From NCBI GenBank assembly GCA_050050115.1, contig JASFUX010000129.1, forward strand, positions 1 through 9,677: a stretch of DNA of 9,677 nucleotides, in the 5' to 3' direction. The notes below the pieces were generated by a model. That model ran no database searches. It was not told the DNA's origin and saw only the letters and a program-made list of their open reading frames with translations. Position 1 is the first letter of the stretch. Every line of letters begins with the position of its first letter. Position numbers and translations under genes: made by a program. The stretch comes from JASFUX01 sp050050115. GTDB taxonomy: Bacteria; Pseudomonadota; Alphaproteobacteria; Caulobacterales; Maricaulaceae. Of the stretch, positions 5,342 to 9,677 are shown piece after piece.

Positions 5342-6982
5342 ATGATCACGCTTAGAGGGGACGGCCTGACCGTCCGTCAGATCGCCGCGGTCGGTCGCGG
5401 CGCACCGGTTGCGATCACAGACGACGAGGCGGTGCTTTCGCGCGTGCGCGCCAGCCGCCAGCGGATCGTCGATGCGTTGGAGTCCGGTCAGCAGATCTAC
5501 GGCGTGACCACGCTCTACGGCGGCATGGCGGACAAGCTCGTCTCGGGCGATCAGCTCGAAGAGCTGCAGAGAATCTCCCTTTGGCACCACAAGGCAGCCA
5601 TGGGGCCGCGCTTGCCGGCCGAGGACGTGCGCGCGGCGATGCTGCTGCGCGCGAACTCGCTGTTGAAAGGCGTCTCGGGAGTCCGGCTCGAGCTGATCGA
5701 GCGCTTCGCGACATTCCTGAACGCGGGCGCGACCCCGCACGTCTTCCAGCGCGGGTCGATCGGGGCGAGCGGGGACCTGAGCCCGCTCTCTTATGTCGCC
5801 GGCGCCGTCATCGGGCTCGATCCGGCGTATCTGGTGGATCTCGACGGCGAGACGCTCGACTCGCACGCCGCGCTCAGCAGGCTCGGCCTCGAGCCGCTCG
5901 CCCTTCAACCCAAGGAAGGGCTGGCGCTCAACAACGGCACGGCGGCGTCGACGGGTGTTGCGGCGAACTGCGTCGACCGCGCGTTCGACCTCTTCGCTCT
6001 GGCGTTCGGTGCGCATGCGCTGTTCTTCCAGGCGCTGCTCGCCACCGACCAGTCGTTCGATCCGTTCATCCATGCGCTGAAACCGCATCCCGGCCAGGTC
6101 TGGACAGGCAAGGAGATGGCCGCGCTTCTTGAAGGCTCGCAGCTCATCCGCGGCGAGAAGGGCGGCGAGCGCGGCCACCGCGAAGGTGGGCTGATCCAGG
6201 ACCGCTATTCGCTGCGCTGCATGCCGCAGTATGTCGGCCCGATCGTGGACGGTTTGAGCCGTCTCGCCGGCCAGGTCGAGATCGAGGCCAACTCGGCGAA
6301 CGACAACCCGCTGATCGATCCGGATACGGGCGAAGTCTATCACACCGGCAACTTCCTCGCCGAGTACACCGCCGTGGCGATGGACGAGCTGCGCCGCCAG
6401 GTCGGCATGCTGGCCAAGCACATGGACGCGCAGATCGCGCTCCTGGTCTCGCCGGAGTTTTCGAACGGACTGACGCCGTCGCTCGTGGGCAACATGGGGC
6501 TGGGCCTGAACGTCGGTCTTAAGTCGCTGCAGATCGGCTGCAACGCGCTGATGCCGCTTTTAGAGTTCTACGGCCAGTCGATCGCCGACCGGTTCCCCAC
6601 CCACGCCGAGCAGTTCAATCAGAACATCAACAGCCAGGCGATGAACGCCGCCAACCTCGCCCGCGAGTCGCTCGACATCCTCGAGCACTATCTGACGAAC
6701 GCGCTGGTGTTCGCCGTCCAGGCCGTCGAGCTTCGCGCGCACCAGGTCGCCGAGACCTACGACGCGCGCGCCGTGCTTTCGCCGGCGACGCGGGGGCTCT
6801 ACCTCGCCGCGCGCGAGGCCGCGGCCGGCCCGCCGGCTGGCGACCGTCCGCTCATCTGGAACGACGCGGACGGCTTCATCCAATCGATGCTCGAAGCCAT
6901 CGCCGAGCAGATCCGGTCAAGCGGACCGCTGACGGAGTCCCTTGGCGATCTGGGCGAGAGCCTCCGCGCGCATCGCGCGTAA
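5342..6982 (+). CDS. MIO-type aromatic amino acid ammonia-lyase (PAL/TAL/HAL superfamily)
   Basis: A full-length 546-residue lyase that eliminates ammonia from an aromatic amino acid using the autocatalytic MIO group. The MIO-forming Ala142-Ser143-Gly144 lies in GSIGASGDLSPLSY (138-151). Other active-site elements are Tyr53 in YGVTT, LALNNGTAASTG (194-205), QDRYSLRCMPQY (286-297), NDNPLID (320-326), SPEFSNGL (370-377) and FNQNINSQ (425-432). The body most closely resembles bacterial and cyanobacterial phenylalanine ammonia-lyases as I remember them (AMLLRANS, RFPTHAEQFNQNINSQ, YDARA.LSPAT, DRP.IWND). The selectivity site reads Trp81-His82-His83, whereas PALs typically have Phe-Leu, TALs His-Leu and histidine lyases Ser-His. 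Tyrosine, phenylalanine or histidine could therefore be the substrate, with TAL-like or mixed activity the best guess. No hut genes are nearby, which argues against a simple histidine-degradation role. A good ribosome-binding site and its own promoter precede it. Confidence 0.93.
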   Translation: MITLRGDGLTVRQIAAVGRGAPVAITDDEAVLSRVRASRQRIVDALESGQQIYGVTTLYGGMADKLVSGDQLEELQRISLWHHKAAMGPRLPAEDVRAAMLLRANSLLKGVSGVRLELIERFATFLNAGATPHVFQRGSIGASGDLSPLSYVAGAVIGLDPAYLVDLDGETLDSHAALSRLGLEPLALQPKEGLALNNGTAASTGVAANCVDRAFDLFALAFGAHALFFQALLATDQSFDPFIHALKPHPGQVWTGKEMAALLEGSQLIRGEKGGERGHREGGLIQDRYSLRCMPQYVGPIVDGLSRLAGQVEIEANSANDNPLIDPDTGEVYHTGNFLAEYTAVAMDELRRQVGMLAKHMDAQIALLVSPEFSNGLTPSLVGNMGLGLNVGLKSLQIGCNALMPLLEFYGQSIADRFPTHAEQFNQNINSQAMNAANLARESLDILEHYLTNALVFAVQAVELRAHQVAETYDARAVLSPATRGLYLAAREAAAGPPAGDRPLIWNDADGFIQSMLEAIAEQIRSSGPLTESLGDLGESLRAHRA

Positions 6983-6997
6983 CGGCCTCGGGGCGCG

Positions 6998-8545
6998 CTA
7001 AGCCGCGTCCTTCACCGCCGTCTTCGCGGCGGCGATCCAGCTCTTCACTTCGGCGAGATCGGGCGGCTTGCCCGAGCGGACGATGCGCTGGCCTTCCGAG
7101 CTTTCGACGAACGGCTTGACCAGCTTCAGGAGCGCCTTGGGGTTCATCGAGGCGAGGGTGGCGACGTCCCTGACGCCGACGCCGGTCAGGATTTGGGCGT
7201 CGTGACCTCTGAGGCCCGGCGTGCGGCGGACAAGCTCGGCCTGCGCCTTCCACTCCTCGATCGCTTCGACGGTGATGTGGCGCACCTTGAGCTGGGCGAC
7301 GGCCGAACGCGGATCGAGCGCGAGGAATTGACGGACCGTCCGCACGCCGATCTTCGCAAAGCGCGCGGCCGTCTTCGGGCCGATCGAGGGCGCCTCTTCG
7401 AGGTCGGAGTCGAGACTGAGGTGGGTGCGCGCGGCGGCCTCCTTGGCGGCCTGGGTCTCGCGGCGCAGCGTCGGCTGGGCGGCCGGCTCCTCGGGCGCGA
7501 AGGCGGCGATGCGGGCGTAGGGCTTGTCGTAGACCGCCGTGCGCGCCTTGGCCGTGATCGAGCGAACCGGCGCGCCTTCGCCGAACCGCGCGCCGAGCTT
7601 GCGCAACGGCTTGGCGTCAAGCTCGGCCAAGTCGACGCCGAGCACCTCGCGCGCGTGGGTGGCGCGCACGGCCTTGTCGTCTTGCTGGAGGTTCTTGATC
7701 ACCTTGCCGGTCTTCTTCAGCTCGCGCCACGTGCGGTTGACGGCGCGGCGAGAGCGCTTGTCCTCGCCGCGACCTTTCATCCGCTGACGCGGCGCGTCGA
7801 CGGCGACGACGAGCCGCTTGAGCGCGAGAGAGACGTTGGGCGGCGCGACCGCGGCTTCCTCGAAGGCGCGCTCGAGCACGCGCGCCCAGCCGGTGACGGC
7901 GAGGCCGATGAGCGCCGCGATCCGGTCCTTGATCTCCTGGTCGAGTCCGGCGGGCGGGTCCTTGCGGCCCGCGTCGACGTCATAGTGGTCGATGACCACG
8001 TCGTAGGAGGCGTAGGCTTCAGTGGCGCCGGCGCGGATCAGCTGGGCGAGCCAATCTTCGGCCGCGCCCGCCTCGACGTCCGGATAGCCGCCGAGGTCGT
8101 CTTCAAGGATGGTCTGGAAGACATCGTAGCTCTTGGTGAAGCTCCACTCGACCGCGCGGTGGATCGCGCCTTCCTCCTCGCTCTGGGCTGTGTGGAAAGG
8201 CTGGTGCGGGTCGGTGAAGTAGTGGCTGGTCACCCCGGCCGCGTACACGGCTTCTTTCCACTTCTTCGCCTTCAATGCGGCGAGCGTCTTCGCGTACCAG
8301 TCTTGCGCCGCGTTGATCGCGCCGCCCCACTCGTTCTCGCCGACGTGCAAGACGTGATTGGTGAAGTCCTTGAACGTCGTATCGGGCGCCTTGGCGCCTT
8401 CGAAGTAGGCCTCGTGATGGAGCAGAAAGAGATCCCGCCAGCGCTCAGCGTCCGACCCGCGCAGATGACGCAGCGCGTCGAGCGCGATCTTGTGGTGCGT
8501 CGAGCGGGCGCGGGTCTGAAAGACGGCGTCGTACACCGGCGACAT
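6998..8545 (-). CDS. Zinc-dependent phospholipase C/S1-P1-like domain fused to DUF4332
   Basis: A 515-residue, apparently cytosolic protein with no signal peptide. The N-terminal third carries a metal-site pattern like that of zinc-dependent phospholipase C and S1/P1 nucleases: HH (17-18), Asp55, TNHVLH (62-67), SHYFTDPHQPFH (107-118), with the HxxxDxxxxxH arrangement at His108, Asp112 and His118, and HRAVE (129-133). Residues about 200-350 are a basic helical linker. The C-terminal region (about 385-512) looks like DUF4332: paired helix-hairpin-helix-like units PSIGPKTAARFAKIGVRT (386-403) and LRGHDAQILTGVGVRDVATL (445-464), then a helix ending VKSWIAAAK. Such units often bind nucleic acids or mediate contacts. 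A strong AAGGAG ribosome-binding site precedes the ATG. The gene is convergent with the lyase (15-base gap) and divergent from the MgtC gene. The substrate is unknown; the lack of export is odd for a phospholipase C. Confidence 0.82.
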   Translation of the reverse strand: MSPVYDAVFQTRARSTHHKIALDALRHLRGSDAERWRDLFLLHHEAYFEGAKAPDTTFKDFTNHVLHVGENEWGGAINAAQDWYAKTLAALKAKKWKEAVYAAGVTSHYFTDPHQPFHTAQSEEEGAIHRAVEWSFTKSYDVFQTILEDDLGGYPDVEAGAAEDWLAQLIRAGATEAYASYDVVIDHYDVDAGRKDPPAGLDQEIKDRIAALIGLAVTGWARVLERAFEEAAVAPPNVSLALKRLVVAVDAPRQRMKGRGEDKRSRRAVNRTWRELKKTGKVIKNLQQDDKAVRATHAREVLGVDLAELDAKPLRKLGARFGEGAPVRSITAKARTAVYDKPYARIAAFAPEEPAAQPTLRRETQAAKEAAARTHLSLDSDLEEAPSIGPKTAARFAKIGVRTVRQFLALDPRSAVAQLKVRHITVEAIEEWKAQAELVRRTPGLRGHDAQILTGVGVRDVATLASMNPKALLKLVKPFVESSEGQRIVRSGKPPDLAEVKSWIAAAKTAVKDAA

Positions 8546-8647
8546 GGCCTTCTCCTTAGGCGCTCGAGAAGCTCATTCTGCTTTCATGATTCGCGTGGGC
8601 GGCGAGCGCAGGCGCGCACTGGGCGGCCTTTGGAGTAGATTGATCCT
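8546..8647. promoter_or_regulatory. Divergent intergenic region
   Basis: About 100 bases separate the divergent starts of the phospholipase C-like/DUF4332 gene and the MgtC/DUF4010 gene, so both promoters should lie here. The minus-strand side has a clear AAGGAGAA ribosome-binding site. I could not identify convincing -35/-10 pairs on either strand. Confidence 0.4.
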
Positions 8648-9677
8648 GTGGAACAATTTGCGATCGATCCGATTTTGCTCGACCGCTTCCAGCGCCTCGG
8701 CGTCGCCTTGGCGGTGGGGCTGCTGGTCGGCATCGAGCGCGGCTGGAAGGAGCGCGAGGCGGGAGCGGGCGAACGCACCGCCGGCATTCGCACGTTCGCG
8801 CTGATCGGACTGCTCGGCGGAGCGTCCGCCATCATCGGCGCGGAGCTCGGCGGCGTTGTCGCGGCCGCCGCCTTCCTCGGCTTCGCTCTGGTGATCGGCG
8901 CGTTCGAGCTGCAAGGCGCCAAAGCCACGGACTCCCGCGATGCAACCCCCGTCGTGGCGGCGCTTGTGGTCTTTGCGCTGGGCGCGGTTGCGGGCGTCGG
9001 CTTCCTGCGCGCCGCGGCCGCTGCGGCCGTGGCGACGACAATGCTGCTGGCGTTGAAGTCCGACATTCACCGCTGGCTCGAGAAGATCACCTTCGAGGAG
9101 CTGCGCGCGGGGCTGCTGCTCGGGGTGATGACGGTGATCCTGCTGCCGCTCCTGCCGGCCGAGCCGATCGATCCTTGGGACGCGATCAGCCTCCGAGCCG
9201 TGTGGCTGATGACGATCTTTATCTCGGCCGTCTCATTCACCGGCTATGCGGCGATCCGGATCGCCGGGCCGGGGCGCGGCCCGATCGTGGCCGGGCTCGC
9301 CGGCGGGCTCGTCTCGTCGACGGCGACGGCAGTGAGCTTTTCGCGGATGGCGAAGCGGGCGAAGGCGAACGAGAGCGTGCTGGTCGCGGGGATGCTCGCC
9401 GCAAACGCGGTAATGTTTGCGCGGCTGGGCGTCGTCGCGAGCGCGCTGCGACCGCAACTCGTCGCGCCGCTGATCTTCGCGCTAATCCCGGCGATCGCCG
9501 TTAGCGCGCTGCTTGCCTTTGTGATGCATCTGCGCGCGGTCAAGCACGACAAGACCTCGCCGCAGGAACTCGAACTCAAGAACCCGCTCGATCTGACGCT
9601 GGCGCTACAGTTCGGCGTCCTGCTCGCGGCCATTTCGCTCGCCGCGACCTGGCTCGAGCAGCTGTTCGGCGCGCGCG
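8648..9677 (+). CDS. MgtC/SapB and DUF4010 membrane protein, cut by right edge
   Basis: The frame runs from a GTG at 8648 to the right edge without a stop (343 codons visible). An in-frame TAG at 8636 excludes an earlier start, and GGAG about 12 bases before the GTG is a weak ribosome-binding site. The N-terminal domain is MgtC/SapB-like: GLLVGIERGWKER (24-36) and ERTAGIRTFALIGLLGG (42-58). The second half is DUF4010-like: KSDIHRWLEKITFEELRAGL (137-156), then WLMTIFISAVSFTGYAAIRI (186-205) and GLVSSTATAVSFSRMAKRA (220-238). About nine hydrophobic segments are visible, giving an integral inner-membrane protein. MgtC-type domains are linked to magnesium stress and ATP-synthase modulation in pathogens, but in these long MgtC-DUF4010 proteins the role is unproven, and transport is only a guess. 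Only the last part of the protein is probably missing. Confidence 0.9.
   Translation, partial: MEQFAIDPILLDRFQRLGVALAVGLLVGIERGWKEREAGAGERTAGIRTFALIGLLGGASAIIGAELGGVVAAAAFLGFALVIGAFELQGAKATDSRDATPVVAALVVFALGAVAGVGFLRAAAAAAVATTMLLALKSDIHRWLEKITFEELRAGLLLGVMTVILLPLLPAEPIDPWDAISLRAVWLMTIFISAVSFTGYAAIRIAGPGRGPIVAGLAGGLVSSTATAVSFSRMAKRAKANESVLVAGMLAANAVMFARLGVVASALRPQLVAPLIFALIPAIAVSALLAFVMHLRAVKHDKTSPQELELKNPLDLTLALQFGVLLAAISLAATWLEQLFGAR

Noticed and set aside
4685..6421. 578-codon minus-strand open frame
   Set aside because: It crosses the gap between the methyltransferase and the ammonia-lyase, is antisense to both, and reads as a low-information Arg/Val/Asp-rich product. The frame is open because of codon bias on the real strand.
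7193..8638. 481-codon plus-strand open frame
   Set aside because: It mirrors the phospholipase C-like/DUF4332 gene, which has a strong ribosome-binding site, metal motifs and a defined start. The mirror product has no domain character.

Overview
The window comes from a GC-rich bacterial chromosome, most likely an alphaproteobacterium. I infer this from the strongly GC-biased third codon positions, the DUF2799 lipoprotein, the PPP-type metallophosphatase and the COG4798 methyltransferase. The genus cannot be read from the sequence. I found no rRNA, tRNA, CRISPR array, transposase or insertion sequence.

Layout. Positions 1-1147 (minus strand) hold the N-terminal 382 codons of an Orc1/Cdc6-like AAA-type ATPase that runs off the left edge. 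It is visibly less GC-rich than everything to its right and looks like the end of an acquired or accessory module. Positions 1148-1846 are mostly gene-free. They contain a dyad in front of the ATPase, a strong hairpin at 1275-1306, a possible 43-codon minus-strand gene (1320-1451) that the hairpin would terminate, and a second hairpin (1454-1497) covering that small gene's ribosome-binding region. From 1847 rightwards the DNA is ordinary GC-rich chromosome. On the plus strand come a DUF2799 lipoprotein, a PPP-type metallophosphatase, a DUF805 membrane protein, an exported COG4798 methyltransferase-like protein, and a MIO-type aromatic amino acid ammonia-lyase. Facing the lyase tail to tail is a minus-strand gene fusing a zinc-dependent phospholipase C/S1-P1-like domain to a DUF4332 helix-hairpin-helix domain. 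Divergent from it is an MgtC/SapB-DUF4010 membrane protein that runs off the right edge.

How the genes relate. The plus-strand genes are spaced 45-165 bases apart and no pathway links them clearly, so this is a set of mostly single-gene units rather than a tight operon. The lipoprotein and phosphatase (45-54 bases apart) are the likeliest co-transcribed pair. The lyase has its own credible sigma-70-like promoter.

Most interesting: (1) the left-edge ATPase, whose partner genes lie outside the window; (2) the lyase, with a PAL-like body but a His-His pair at the substrate-selectivity position; (3) the phospholipase C-like/DUF4332 fusion; (4) the small ORF with its leader hairpin and terminator. 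No complete new multi-gene system can be demonstrated here. If there is one, it continues to the left of position 1.
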